This document shows positions 49,291-60,530 of a stretch of 64,000 nucleotides of DNA, piece by piece (the first letter of the stretch is position 1; each line of letters begins with the position of its first letter). Position numbers and translations under genes: made by a program. Origin of the DNA: Nyssa sinensis (taxonomy: Eukaryota > Streptophyta > Magnoliopsida > Cornales > Nyssaceae). Below the pieces are notes generated by a model. It saw nothing but the letters and a program-made list of their open reading frames with translations, was not told where the DNA came from and searched no databases. The stretch covers positions 50,871,675-50,935,674 of the forward strand of contig CM018048.1 of NCBI GenBank assembly GCA_008638375.1, in the 5' to 3' direction.

Positions 49291-49317
49291 CAAGATGCAG
49301 GAACAGGTGTTGGTTAG

Positions 49318-49746
49318 TGAACTTCTTGATTGTGCACCACATTGGCTGATAGCTGCTATATAAGTCAGACTGTTTCCTGAGTTTATGTATTTATATGGTA
49401 GGCTATTCAGTTAGTTATTGATTGATTCAAGTATCTTTTGGTGGCCAGTTGATTAATTTGAGATCAATCTCATTAAGGGCTTCCGAAAAAAAAAACATTT
49501 TATTTTGTCCAAAGAAGGATTTATAGAACACTTGCAGAACTGATTTACTCTAGGAATGCTCAATATTTACTCCACAAGTTGACAATTGAGAATGAAGTGA
49601 TTTTATTAGAAATGTACAGGGAGAGAGGACTTGTTTTTGGTTTGAAGTTTTCATTTTTAATATGATGTTGAAAGATATTTGAGTCTATTTTGGATATAGC
49701 CATAGTTTTGCAAATATCTTGAGCAGTTCCCTTCCTCGGGCATTCA
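49318..49746 (+). other. Former CLPR2 3' flank
   Basis: This is probable 3' UTR and spacer between the stranded CLPR2 stop and the PIF element. No gene. Confidence 0.4.
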
Positions 49747-50261
49747 GGGCCCGTTTGGTACGTAGAAATGGAGGTAGGAATGGAATGAGCATTCCTGCCC
49801 CCCATTCCATTCCCATGTTTGTTTAGCCATTTTATACCGGAATGACCAATCCTGATAGAATCACTAATCCTTCACAACCCGGATTCACCATTCCTTGTTA
49901 AAAGAAGTAGAATGCCCATTCCATTCCCAATGTTACTCCCGATCTATTGCGCGTCTCTCTGCGCCTCTTTCGTTCGACAAGCCTTCCGATGACCTGCGTC
50001 TCTTTCGTTCCCCCAAGAAGACAACCGATCTGCTGCGTCTAGGTCGTTATCGTTACAGATCTGGTAAGGTTTAAGACTTTCTCTCTCGATCTCACTGATC
50101 TCTCTCCCTCTTCAATCCTTTTCCTATTCTATTCTTCTATTCATCTCTCTGATTGATTTCCCTCAACTTCTTATTGATTCAAGACGAGCAACGCTTCCGA
50201 TTGTTAGCATCGTCATATCCCGAGCCGATTGTTCTTAGGTAAGCTTCCGATCACACTCAAG

Positions 50262-50264
<3 letters not shown>

Positions 50265-50292
<28 letters not shown>
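50265..50292. repeat. (TA)n run in PIF element leader
   Basis: About 13 TA units, interrupted once by TG, lie in the 5' part of the PIF element. Confidence 0.85.
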
Positions 50293-51374
50293 AACACTCA
50301 CACCCATCTTAGACACTATGCTTTTTGATCGATCTCCTCTGCTTCTCGATATCTCTCTATTCATCTCTCGATCACTCTTTTTTCACTCTCATTCGTCTGT
50401 TCGTATTCAAAAATAGGTAAGTTTAATGTTAGTTTTTTATTTTCTAAAAGAATTTCTGGCATTTTGTTCACCTAAATCTATTTTTTTGTTGGTAGATCTG
50501 AGTTGGTTTGTTTTCTTCTACTGCAAAAGAAGACCCAGATTGAGGTGCTAATTCAGCTTGAGGTACCTAGCTATCATTTCTCTTTGCTTCATGATTCTCT
50601 GTTCATATTAACATCTGGACTTGCAAAAGAAGTAGCATTCTTTCTATTTTAAATTGTATGTGTGTTGCATTAAATTTTCTCCAACTGAAAACATACAAAC
50701 CTCAGAATATGCCTTATTCATACCAAACGTGCACTTCATTTATGAATGTGTGATGACATTTCAGAATTTACTTTTAGCTTTGTTAAAAAGTTAAAATTTG
50801 AATTTCCTTTCATGAGAAAGAGGGAGGGGGAATAAGGAGTTGTTTATAATTTTGAGCAGAAGTTACAGGTGAAGATGGATTGTGACACTGGATATTTAGT
50901 TTGAATGTTTACAGCTGAGCTTGTTGTATATGATGTTCTTCTGTCGTATCAGTACAGAAAACCATTTTTAGGTCCTTAATAGGGTGCAAATTTATGGAGG
51001 GCAAGACGTTAGCTTGTTTACAAAGGCTTTGGGTGACAGCTGATGAAAGCATGAGGCGAAAAATACCAGTAGTTGTCATGTGTTAAAGCATCATTAACTT
51101 GCTGAGAGCCCTTCCCTTGGTGGTTTTTCAGTCAGAATATAATTGACTTGGTCATGAATTTATACATCATAAGTTATTTTAATGCACAGATATGTTTTCA
51201 CATTATGCTACCTAGATGCCATTGTGTATGAAATTGGTACCAATCTTTGGTTTTTGTGACTTTTGCAAGTGGCTGACATGTGAAATTTGTTGTTTCTGTG
51301 TGTTGGTAAGTTGCTGTGTTCTTGATTTGTGAAAGGTTGTGTTCCTCATTATGTAGGACATAGCCTTTTATTCA

Positions 51375-51467
51375 GAGCCATCCTTAGGTTAGATCTGTTT
51401 TCTTGGGCTTCTTCCAGGTTATTGAATTCCCACTCCAAGGACCACTTACCTATCAAAATAAAAAATG
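51375..51467 (+). mobile_element. SINE relic (copy 2) nested in the PIF element
   Basis: The sequence CCCACTCCAAGGACCACTT followed by ACCTATCAAAATAAAAAA parallels the 3' half of the SINE at 35288-35379 (CCCACCCCAAGGGCCATTT, then ACCTATCC and A run). The 5' half is diverged and I could not find its duplication. Confidence 0.55.
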
Positions 51468-52180
51468 GAGTCACTTTGAGGCTTTACTTGGTTCACATAG
51501 TTATTGAAAAGGAGGAAAAGATAATGTAAAGGAATTAATTTTTTGCTGTCTGCTTAACAACTAGGGGAAAGAATACGAGGGAAAGATAATGTAAAGGAAT
51601 TAATTTTTTGTTGCCTTGGATGGTGGCATTTTCCACCATGCTCTTGCCTAGCCCATAGGGATTTTTCTTCTTTTATTTCTTCAGAACTCTTATAAATTGT
51701 TGATATTTTTGTATTACAATTTTATATATAAAATAAAAAAACTGGCTGATTAAGTTCATATAGCATATAAAGGTAAATTTGTATATTGATTATTGACATT
51801 AACTATATGTTAGTACCTAGAGGATTATAAGATCCTAAAGTAACATGGGATAGGGAGGATGAAACTAATGCAATATAGATTATTCAACTATATGTTTTCT
51901 CATCTGTTGTGTATTGAATCTGCAATATGAACTTATCTGTTGTGTTCTGTTTTATTACTTTCTCACTCTTAAGTTTCTGGTTTAGGGAGGATGAAACTAA
52001 TGAATACATGCTCTAATTTTGCACATTCTTTCATTTTTCATCCTAATACATGCTCTAATTTTAGTACTTTTTTAGGTATATCTCCAAAATTGTTGCCATG
52101 ATGTTTTAATTCATTGTTGCATATTCTTCATTTTTCTAGATTTATAACTTTTTTTCTTACATGTCTTAAACTATGCAGTT

Positions 52181-53505
52181 ATGGCCCATCTCAATTTAGC
52201 CACAAGGAAATTGATGAGGAAGAGGAAAATGATTATGATGTTATTACATAGGTTGCATATATTGTATTTAGTAAATTGAGTTTTTCAATTACTTTTAAAA
52301 ATTGTAGAAGTGCGTGTTAGAAAGTATTCTTTAAAGGCAATATATGATAACAATTTTTTCAAAAGGAGAGAAACTATGTATCGATTAGTATATGAGAGTG
52401 ACGTGACTTGTATTGAGCAACTTAGGATGAATAGGCATACATTTAATATTTTGTGTCAAAAGCTTCAAGGCATAGGTCGGTTGAAAGATACAAAAAACAC
52501 GCTAATAGATGAACAAGTGGCCATATTTTTGTATATTTTAGCCTATCATGTCAAGAATTGAGTTATAAAATTTTGTTTTTTGAGGTCCGGAGAGACTATT
52601 AGTAGGCACTTTAATGTTGTATTGAATGTTGTCATAAGATTGAAAAGGGAGTTACTTAAAAAACTTGATCTAGTTCTCGCAAATTCCATGGATGAAAGGT
52701 GGAAATGGTTCAAGGTATATAATATTTATTGGGTTGAGGTTTTTTTGATTATCATTTAGATAAAATCTTAACTTTTTTTTATTCAACATTAGAATTGTCT
52801 AGATGCTTTAGATGGAACATATATCAAGGTAAAAGTGCCTATAGAAGATAAAGCAAGGTATCGAACATGAAAGAATGAAATTGCCACTAATGTCTTAGGA
52901 GTATGCTCACAAGATATGCAATTTATCTATGTAGTGCCGGGTTGGGAAGGGTCGGTTGCTGATGGTAGAGTGCTTCGTGATGCGGTTAGTAGACGTAATG
53001 AGTTGAGAGTCCCACACGGTAAGATACTAAAATATCTTTAACATGTGTTAGAATATGACACAATTTTTAAATTATTTTAATTTCCTTGTACTAAAAATAG
53101 TGAATTATTTTCTATAAAAGTTATTATTACCTTGTTGATGCTAGCTACACAAATGGCGAGGGATTTCTTGCCCCATATAAAGGTCAAAGGTATCACCTGA
53201 ACGATTGAAGGGAGGGACACCAACCAACTACTCGTGAAGAATTTTTTAACATGAAGCATTCAGCAGCTAGGAATGTGATAGAACGGTGTTTTGGGTTGCT
53301 TAAGCTACAGTGGGCGATTCTTAGGAGTCCTTCATTTTATCCAATTAAGACACAAAATCGGATTATAATTGCATGTTGTCTTTTACACAATTTCTTAAGA
53401 AGAGAGATGCCCGTAGACCTACTAGAGGAACAATTGGAAACTCAAGAAGTAAGTAATGAAGTACATGGTGACCCAATTACAACTATTGAGACATCAGATG
53501 CATAG
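52181..53505 (+). pseudogene. PIF/Harbinger DDE transposase (HARBI1-like nuclease), four in-frame stops
   Basis: Probable exons are 52181-52714, 52793-53018 and about 53121-53505. Exon 1 holds an N-terminal helical region (LRMNRHTFNILCQKLQ; later LRSGETISRHFN). Exon 2 holds the first catalytic Asp in LDALDGTYIK and the second in VADGRVLRDAV. Exon 3 holds LVDASYTNGEGFLAPYKGQR and the catalytic Glu in AARNVIERCFGLLK, ending with IIACCLLHNFLRREM. These are the DDE residues of DDE_Tnp_4 proteins. In-frame TGA codons interrupt it at 52277, 52559, 52868 and 53206. At 52559 and 52868 relatives have Arg, and at 53206 Trp. I could not make the exon 2/3 phase agree, which may be a further lesion. The protein cannot be made in full. 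Confidence 0.88.
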
Positions 53506-53767
53506 AGTACATTTAGAGAAAATTTAGCAGTCGAGATGTTTAATGACTGGAGGGCAAGTAGACAAGGCAAATAAATTTGTTTCTAATGTAATTTCTTAAT
53601 TATATTATTGTAGAACAATTAAAAAAAGTTTCTTGTAATTTTGTTTGCTTTAATGTTCGAGTTTGTACGAATGATATATTATCCTAATGTATGTTATTGA
53701 TGTTATTGGATTTTATTTTAGTAATTGTTATATTTTCTTCTTAGTATTTATTTTGCATGTGTTAGAA

Positions 53768-54756
53768 ATGGATTCATCAACACAGGAAGATCGAGGATCG
53801 GGAAAAAATAAAAATAAAAAATAGACTGAAAATGAGGATGAGAAGCTTATTGAAGCCATGTTTCATGCTGTTAATACTGGAAATCATAGAGCAGATAATG
53901 GTTTTAAGCCTGGGTTTTATAATGTTGTGGAAAGAGAATTGAATGTGAAGTTGCCTGTAGCGGGAATTAAGGCAAAACCACACATAGAATCAAGAATCAA
54001 AACAATGAAGAGAGATTTCAATATTGTTTATGAAATGTTATTTGGGCCTATCACAAGTGGGTTTGGTTGGGATAATGATAAGAAATGTGTGGTTGCAGAG
54101 CCACTTGTGTGGGAAGAATACATGAAGGTAAGTGTAATTTTTTATTTACATTACATATTTTATTTCGATAATAATTTCTTTATGTGGTTTGTTTGTAGAG
54201 TCACAAGGGTGCAGCTATGTTCAAAAATAAATCTTTGACCCATTTTGAAGAACTTCTCATCATATTTGGAAAAGATCGAGCAACTGGGAGGAATGCTCAA
54301 ACCGTTGCAGATGTTGTGGAAGAACTTGATAAAGAAGGTGCAGAAAATGAGACTAACACAGGATATGGATTGGATGAGAATGATGCATCACTCTCTTTTC
54401 CACTAACACATAATACTAAAACTTCAAGTGAAGAATGTTCTAGCCAAAGGAGGAGGAGGAGTCGCAGCAATGACAACTTATTAGAAGCAATCAAAGAGGT
54501 AGGATTAGCAATGGGCAAGGAGATCAAAGAGTCTACGATCAAATTGACTGAAGCAATGGGTTATGATGTCATAGTTGCTGTGAAGAGGTGGAGGATTAAT
54601 GAAGAATTGTTGAAGCTGCCTACTATTTCCATGTTTGAACGCCATAAAGCAACTCTTCAAATTGCTCGTGATCATGAAACAACTGATGTTTTTTTCACTA
54701 TTGCTGATGATGAGAAGGAAGAATGGGTAAAAGCATTACTTAGGGGTGATATATAG
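53768..54756 (+). pseudogene. PIF/Harbinger Myb/SANT-like partner gene (ORF1), one stop
   Basis: Exons are 53768-54127 and 54199-54756, joined by a clean GT-AG intron. The first exon encodes a Myb/SANT-like (Myb_DNA-bind_3 type) domain with the blocks TENEDEKLIEAM, 'GFKPGFYNVVERELN' and IESRIKTMKRDFNIVYEM. The second encodes a Ser/Arg-rich linker and a C-terminal helical region. In PIF/Harbinger systems this protein binds the transposase and helps it reach the nucleus and the element ends. A TAG at 53822-53824 falls where the first conserved Trp of the Myb repeat is expected (TGG to TAG). Otherwise the frame is open, so initiation downstream could still yield a near-full product. Confidence 0.82.
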
Positions 54757-56221
54757 TTGTTGGTTTTAAAGTTTGAACTTGATATTTTGAAACAAAACTA
54801 GAAAGTTCTTTTTTTGGAAGTTACTTGCTATTTTGGAGGTTTACATGGATTCATGGTCTGTTCTTTTGGGAATGTTGTTAGTAAGTTTTTTTTTTGGACA
54901 AACTTGGTCTTACGAAAATATGAGCCTAGTATTTTGGGAAACTTTATTGCCACATTGTTTGATTGAACTTCTTGGCGTGCTGCTTAGACTTGTATCTTTT
55001 TTTCTCTGCGAAAGGGAGGTCATTTGTCATTGGTATTGAATGAACCATACTTTTATTTTATTCTTTTGTCAGAGATGTGAGTGACTTGTTTCAATGGCAC
55101 TTGGTTGCAAGAATATTTTGTTTTCAATGCCTGGCTTAAGTCCTTTGTGATGACCACCACATTACATGACAATGCTATTAAGATATGGTCATGTTTTGAG
55201 TCCTGTTAAAACTTTCCCTTATGATTTGGGCAATACATGGACTTCAGATTTTTTCATGTCTGAAGTTGTGTTTGATGCAGGGAAGAGCCAATGAGTAAAA
55301 CTTTTAGAACTCGTGCTAGGTTTGTATTGTGGAACAAGAAGAATGATATAACTTGTGAGTAGGAATTTTCTTATCTCCCTTTGTACATTGTAAAGTGGTA
55401 TTGGTAATTTTGCTCCTACTATCAATAAATAACCTATGCATGCTTCATTCATTTTTATTCTGTGAATAAAGAATGAAATAAAATAAAAAAACTAAACTTG
55501 TGGTTGTAATGTTGATATATATGCTTGGATTTGGAAAGCATTTGAATGGCCAAAGCAAACCACATCACTGCATTGTGTCCACATTGCGTTTGGAATGAGT
55601 TTAGTATTATATTGCAGTTGAATTAAGCCCATGTCATTGTTTATAAATCTTTTAATATTATGAATTCTAGGGGATGGATTTGTGTCTCTGGCACTGAAAC
55701 TGACATGGAATCACTCCAGTTCCAGGGTTACAAAAATATTCCCTAGTTGACATTATTTTAGGCTTATGTTATTACATTCTCAGCTTTTGATTGCAATTGA
55801 ATTAATTTTTAATTAGAAAATTTTCTAGTTAACATGTTGAAATGGAATATAGTGACTTGATGCAGGTTAATTTTTTTTTTTTTTTTTGCCCATAAAGAAA
55901 ATGCAGATTGAAAATTTTTCTTTTTTGCCAATACTTTTTTTTTTGACAATAAAAAAAAATATAGGTTGAACGCTTTTTTCATTAAACGTACATGAAAGTT
56001 TTAAAATTTATACAAATACTTTGAATATCTAACTTGATATTAATTTCATTCCAACAATTTAATGGTTCAAACTAAACACTGGAATGTAATTGTCATTTCA
56101 TTACTAGGTATTCAGCCAAACAAAAGAATAGAATAATTATTCTCATTCCATTTATGTTCTATTCCATTTTTGATGTTATTCCATTCCTGTCTTATTCTAT
56201 TCTAACATACCAAACGTACCC

Positions 56222-58540
56222 TTACAGATCTCTCTCTTTTGACCTCCAAAGACGCCCCTTCCAAACTTCATCCTCTAAACAAGTGGTACTTGCCCACCTG
56301 TTTGAAACTACTTGATTAAAATATTAATAGGGAACTTATGTGGAAGTTTAATTTATAAGCCGTTCTTTGTGAGATTTTGTAATTCAACCCAGGGGTAGCT
56401 TTCAATAAATATGTAGAAACAAACTAAATGAGCTCATTCATCCACGTAGAAAAGAAAATTGACAAACTAAATGAGCTCATTCATCCACTTTCTATGTTAT
56501 CATGTTGAATCTCGATTGAGTGGTTGAACAAATATGATTGGTTTTGGAAGTCTAAAACAAAAATTGTGAGCCCCACAATGACCATTAAGTTTTTATTGGT
56601 TCAAAAGAAAGTGTCCATGCATGATAGTTTTGAAATTTGAAATCTGTGATTATGATTATTTTATATTAGTTTGTTAGTGGATTTGTATCTTTTTATATTA
56701 ATAAGTTTATGAATTAGGAATATTTTAGTAATGTCACATTTTTGGGACAAGGGTATTAGATACTGTCCATTTTGGTCAAATTATATTATTTAGGTTTTAT
56801 TTGAAGTTAATCCTCTGGGTTAGTCCAATTAGAAAGGGTTTTAGAGTGTATTTCATGAGATCTCCAGCTTGAGTCTTGGATCAGTCACCTGGGACACAAG
56901 CACAAAAGTTGATAGAATGACTTTCTTTGGCCAAGTGAATCGTACTTAGAACTGGATATGAGATCGAATCTTTGTCGATGTACAAGTTCAAGTTTCCGAT
57001 TGACACTTGCACGTGTTAGGTGACCTGTGCATGCAAGACCCACCAAAGGAGATTTCTTTGGAGGTCATACCCCCAAGGAGTCTCCTTTTGGGGTTTGGCC
57101 GAATGTTTTATTTGAAGCTGCAATTACTCTAGAAATGTCTCTAATAAAGTACTCAGTTTTCTATTATCGAGTTTAATAGCACCATGTAAATATATATAAT
57201 CTCAATAGAGGTTATTTATTTTATTTTTATAAGTGTCACTAGAGTTGAATTGACAAGAATTTGACATTACGTTTGTGGGATGTGGTTTAATCCGACTACT
57301 TCATTTCTTCTAATCTAAAGCATTTAAAACCCACACCAACCATATTTGCATAACCTATTATCTACTCCCATGAATCTTATTTTACAAGCTCAATCGCCCA
57401 GTCTCTTCAACCTTTCAACCATGAGATTCAAAATATCACAGAACCAACTCCAAAATAGTATAATTACTGTTCACAGCAAAAGGAATAGGAGTTTTTGATT
57501 CAACTAAAGTTGTTTTGGAACAAATTTTCCATTCATCCATCTTCTTACTTATTTTCTAAATCAACGTTATTTAGAAAGAGACATCTTTTTGAAAGATGAC
57601 TTCTAAATTTTAAAGAATTCAAGACGTTTTTAAAAGTGATGTTTTTGGTTGAAAATTTTTATTTGAAAGCGTTTTGGAAACTGCTTGAGAGTGAGAAAGT
57701 TGTTATTGGATGCAATTTGTACTTAAATCACTTTGAAGTCTAGTCTGCATTATTCCAAGCTTCCAATTGCATCAGAATCTTGAACAAGACAATGCTAACT
57801 ATGATGGGAATGGCTTCATGCTTACATAAATCACTTTTTAGCCTCATCCTCGTCTAGCCCATATATAAATCATCTACAGTGAGGATTATTAATTTGAGGT
57901 TGATAACTGGCACAGCTGTGTTAGTTGAATTAACTGTAGAACTTTGTGCTGGAAAGACGTAGAGGCCGCTATTTTTGTGCTTGGGTCCCAAAAAGGCGAG
58001 ACCGAGGTCCTATTCAAATGGTGTGTGGCCCCATTGCCCACTCACCACACAGTTGGCGTGGGTCCGATTTCCCCTCCTTTATCATATTTTAAAAAATAAA
58101 AAAATAGGGCGAGGCTTGTGTGTTATATTCCATTGACCCTAATTAATTTGTTTTATTTATGATGTAACATCCACAAATTACTGTTTTCATAATTAATTCC
58201 CAGTAAAATATTTTACTTATTAAATCATAAAAAATGCACATGGTTTTCTTTTTGTATTGAAAGTTGTGTGTATATATGGAAAATTAATACATATACGGAA
58301 TCTCCTGAGGATATTTGCTGTATGGTTGATTACCACATCTGGTTTTCTTTCTCCAGTAACTGATTTTCAATGACAACTGCATAGTTTGAGTTGGTCATTT
58401 GATATGCTTGGAAATGGCTTTCTTGCCATCTTGCCACTGAGAGAAATATTTAACATTTGAAGTTTGGAACAACTGGCCTGGGATCATATATAGTTTTTTA
58501 CTTCTTTTAGGAATATAAAATAAGGTTACAGAAGGTATCT
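56222..58540. other. Intergenic spacer after the PIF element, no gene seen
   Basis: Mixed AT-rich DNA with no recognisable coding exons. A short direct repeat, AAACTAAATGAGCTCATTCA, occurs twice near 56420-56485. Confidence 0.45.
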
Positions 58541-58544
58541 GGGC

Positions 58545-59060
58545 AGGCTTCCATTTTCTGAGCATGAGAGAAAAAAAAAAAAAAAAGAATTGTAGTTTTA
58601 GGAGTATTCAGTGAACAAGATTTTGGTTTCCCTGCAACATTCAGTTGAGGTTACAAACTTTAGCTTTCACTGGTGGCTTTAGTGGAGGGCAAGCCTTTCC
58701 TTGTCGCAACGATAAAGTTGTTTATTATGACTCTGGGCTTCACCATTTTGTTTTTCAGTTAACACAGAAATCAACTTTCTGTGACAATTTGCTTCTCAAC
58801 ATAAATCAAATAAAACAGGAAACTGTATTGTTTATTAACAATGCACTGCTTACAATAATTATTTTGCTAGGTTGCAATCATGTACTTTTGATCGTCCCTT
58901 AAAAATGAACACAACCAGTAAATGATAACAAGAATAATGAAACCTAAAATCCCCAATCAAAAAGGGAGAGTTTAAATATGAAAAAAGAAAGAAATATGGG
59001 AAATACAAAAAAATACAAATTGAAACTTGTTATTCTATGCAATTTTTTCTTCATACCCAA
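58545..59060 (-). repeat. 3' flank of the acidic gene, duplicated near the right edge
   Basis: Blocks CTTCCATTTTCTGAGCATG, TTCAGTTGAGGTTACA, ATAAATCAAATAAAAC and 'TTTATTAACAA...ACAATAATTATTTTGCTAGGTTGCAATCATGTAC' recur in the same order at 63028-63180 and 63690-63990. It contains the probable 3' UTR of the gene at 59061-59603. Confidence 0.8.
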
Positions 59061-59603
59061 TTAGTTAACCCACATATTTGTTGTGAAGGTTCTCTCTTCC
59101 CTCCATCCTCTTTTGACCTTAGTGATGAATTCGTCAAATCTCCTATTTAAATCATCATCTTGTTCTTCTTCTTTTTCATCATCATCATCCCAGCCAACCT
59201 CGTTGTCACTGCTGCCATCGTCGTCATCATCTTCATCATAACCATCTGAACCAAAATAATCTTTATCATCATCATCAATATCATCATCATCAACATTGTT
59301 GCTAATGCGATGGCTGCTATTGTCATCCTTAGTGTCGCACAGCTCTTCAGTTTGCTCTTCCTCTACGCCATAAACGTAGTTGAGGAAAGGCAAGAAACCA
59401 TCAGCTTCATCAGCAGATGGTGCAGAACTTTTGGCAAGGATGACAAATATTACAGTATTAAACACCGAAAACACAAAAGCATGACTAGATGAAAGTTTAG
59501 TAAGATTGTGATAAGAAGATGATAATGAAAAACTCAGTAGCAGGAAAGAAGTGGCTGCACAGAGGGTGAGCAGCAGAAGTAAGAGTTCCCAAGCAAGTTT
59601 CAT
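59061..59603 (-). CDS. Acidic membrane-anchored protein with DUF761-like tail, 180 aa
   Basis: This is a single-exon frame from ATG 59603 to TAA at 59061. Residues about 5-28 (ELLLLLLTLCAATSFLLLSF) are a strong membrane or signal-anchor segment, and a second hydrophobic stretch lies at about 41-57. Residues about 103-152 are almost entirely Asp/Glu, encoded by GAT/GAC runs. The C-terminus, LNRRFDEFITKVKRGWREER, resembles the conserved tail of plant DUF761/DUF4408 (cotton-fibre-type) small proteins, whose function is unknown. A good TATA element upstream and duplicated flanks support a real gene. A signal-peptide or one/two-pass topology cannot be decided. The Asp run may vary in length between alleles. 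Confidence 0.75.
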   Translation of the reverse strand: MKLAWELLLLLLTLCAATSFLLLSFSLSSSYHNLTKLSSSHAFVFSVFNTVIFVILAKSSAPSADEADGFLPFLNYVYGVEEEQTEELCDTKDDNSSHRISNNVDDDDIDDDDKDYFGSDGYDEDDDDDGSSDNEVGWDDDDEKEEEQDDDLNRRFDEFITKVKRGWREERTFTTNMWVN

Positions 59604-59680
59604 GCCCTGTGTTATGTAGAAACGGGTGTTGTTGAGTCACCTTCTTTTTAATGAGGAGCTATCCTTTTACAGTTCTCTTG

Positions 59681-59689
59681 TTTATATAG
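59681..59689 (-). promoter_or_regulatory. TATA box of the acidic gene
   Basis: Minus-strand CTATATAAA lies 78-86 bp before the ATG at 59603, predicting transcription from about 59650 and a leader of about 50 nt. Confidence 0.55.
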
Positions 59690-59799
59690 TAATATCAGCC
59701 GCCATAATTGGGTGCTTTCTCAGAAACTTAATTAACGTATGTTCTTAGTAAATATACATTGATATAGAGATTGATTAAGTCCATTTCTTTATAGGAGTT

Positions 59800-60530
59800 A
59801 AAGCTTCCATGCACAAACTAGGAACTTTCCTGCCATGCCTATATAGCCCAAAAAAGAATATTTATTCAATCTACAGTGGTCAGTTCCCTCCACCGCAAGT
59901 AACTCGGTTGAAAAAGTTGACATTTATGAATACCTCACCTCTTTTCCCATTTAGAGAGGCAGGAGGAGGAAAAAAAAAAGGTTGGAAAAGAGTCACCATC
60001 TCAGGTAGGGGTTAGCAAAACATAACCTGGACATAAGCTGTCTATATTAGGCAATTCGTAAATGGGTGAAATCCAAGCTGTACATATATATACTTTTAAC
60101 ATGTTCGTGATTTTTATATATTGATATCATTGACTCATTTGTCCTGGGTTTTTGTAGTTTGTAGCAGATAAATTCAAAATATAGGATAAAAATCCAGGAG
60201 GTTTGGTTACATGATATGAATACAGTTCAGCCTAAGTTTTCTTTTCTTTTCTTCCTGCACAAGCCATTGCAATGTTTTGCCGTGCAAGTTCACTGCCATT
60301 GTACTTGGGGGCTGTTTTGAGGTCAACAGATCATTAGAATATTAATTGGTAAGGAACGCGTAGCCACTGATGTAGTCATATTCCAAATAAATTTAATGTG
60401 TAAGGAATTCAAACTGTCATCATATAGAAGGCCCAAGGAGCTTGGGAATTTTTCACAGTACCCATGATGTTTTTTTTATTAATTTTCCTCACCTGTATAT
60501 TTTTGTACTTATTTCTTGTATTTATGTATT
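59800..60530. repeat. 5' flank block, first copy
   Basis: Blocks AATATTTATTCAATCTACAG with TGGTCAGTTCCCTCCAC, AATGTTTTGCCGTGCAAGTT and AGAATATTAATTG with 'TGATGTAGTCATATTCCAAATA' reappear in the same order and orientation at 61565-62570. No coding content was found. Confidence 0.8.

Larger units (their letters stand above)
41731..49317 (+). pseudogene. CLPR2: Plastid Clp protease subunit CLPR2 homolog, disrupted
   Basis: Exons by homology are 41731-41807, 41988-42031, 42149-42221, 43322-43442, 43796-43804 continued at 47506-47634, 47743-47859, 48489-48557, 48673-48768 and 48853 to about 48933, with the old C-terminal codons at 49291-49317. The product matches Arabidopsis CLPR2, a non-catalytic ring subunit of the chloroplast ClpPR protease. 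Diagnostic blocks are MMPIGTPRVPYR with TWQWVDLWNAL, SPVGTHCVG with YNLAGFLLAAGEK, and FAMPLSRIALQSPAG. The usual catalytic Ser and His positions are replaced, as in ClpR proteins. There are three lesions: a 3.7 kb solo LTR inside exon 5 just after Y-R-E; the GT donor after GGT GGA GAT reads GA; and a LINE fragment replaces the codons after I-V-R-P, giving a new stop at 48961, while the original end QDAGTGVG-stop is stranded at 49291. The frame is also open upstream of 41731, but the family N-terminus supports that ATG. A normal protein seems impossible; rescue by splicing is unlikely, because the LTR junctions shift the frame. Confidence 0.88.
49747..56221 (+). mobile_element. Near-complete PIF/Harbinger DNA transposon (6.5 kb)
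   Basis: The left tip GGGCCCGTTTGGTACGTAG and the right tip (complement of GGGTACGTTTGGTATGTTAG) are inverted repeats. Flanking triplets are TCA (left) and TTA (right), compatible with a mutated TTA target duplication. Inside, in the same direction, lie a DDE transposase gene (52181-53505) and a Myb/SANT-like gene (53768-54756), the two-gene layout of autonomous PIF/Harbinger elements. The 2.4 kb between the left tip and the transposase is leader-like and contains a nested SINE near 51400. The last 350 bp match the MITE at 9488-10042. Stops in both genes show that it is no longer autonomous. Confidence 0.88.

Noticed and set aside
58645..58902. 85-codon open frame on the plus strand
   Set aside because: It overlaps the 3' flank of the acidic gene and is not preserved in the duplicated copy near 63700.
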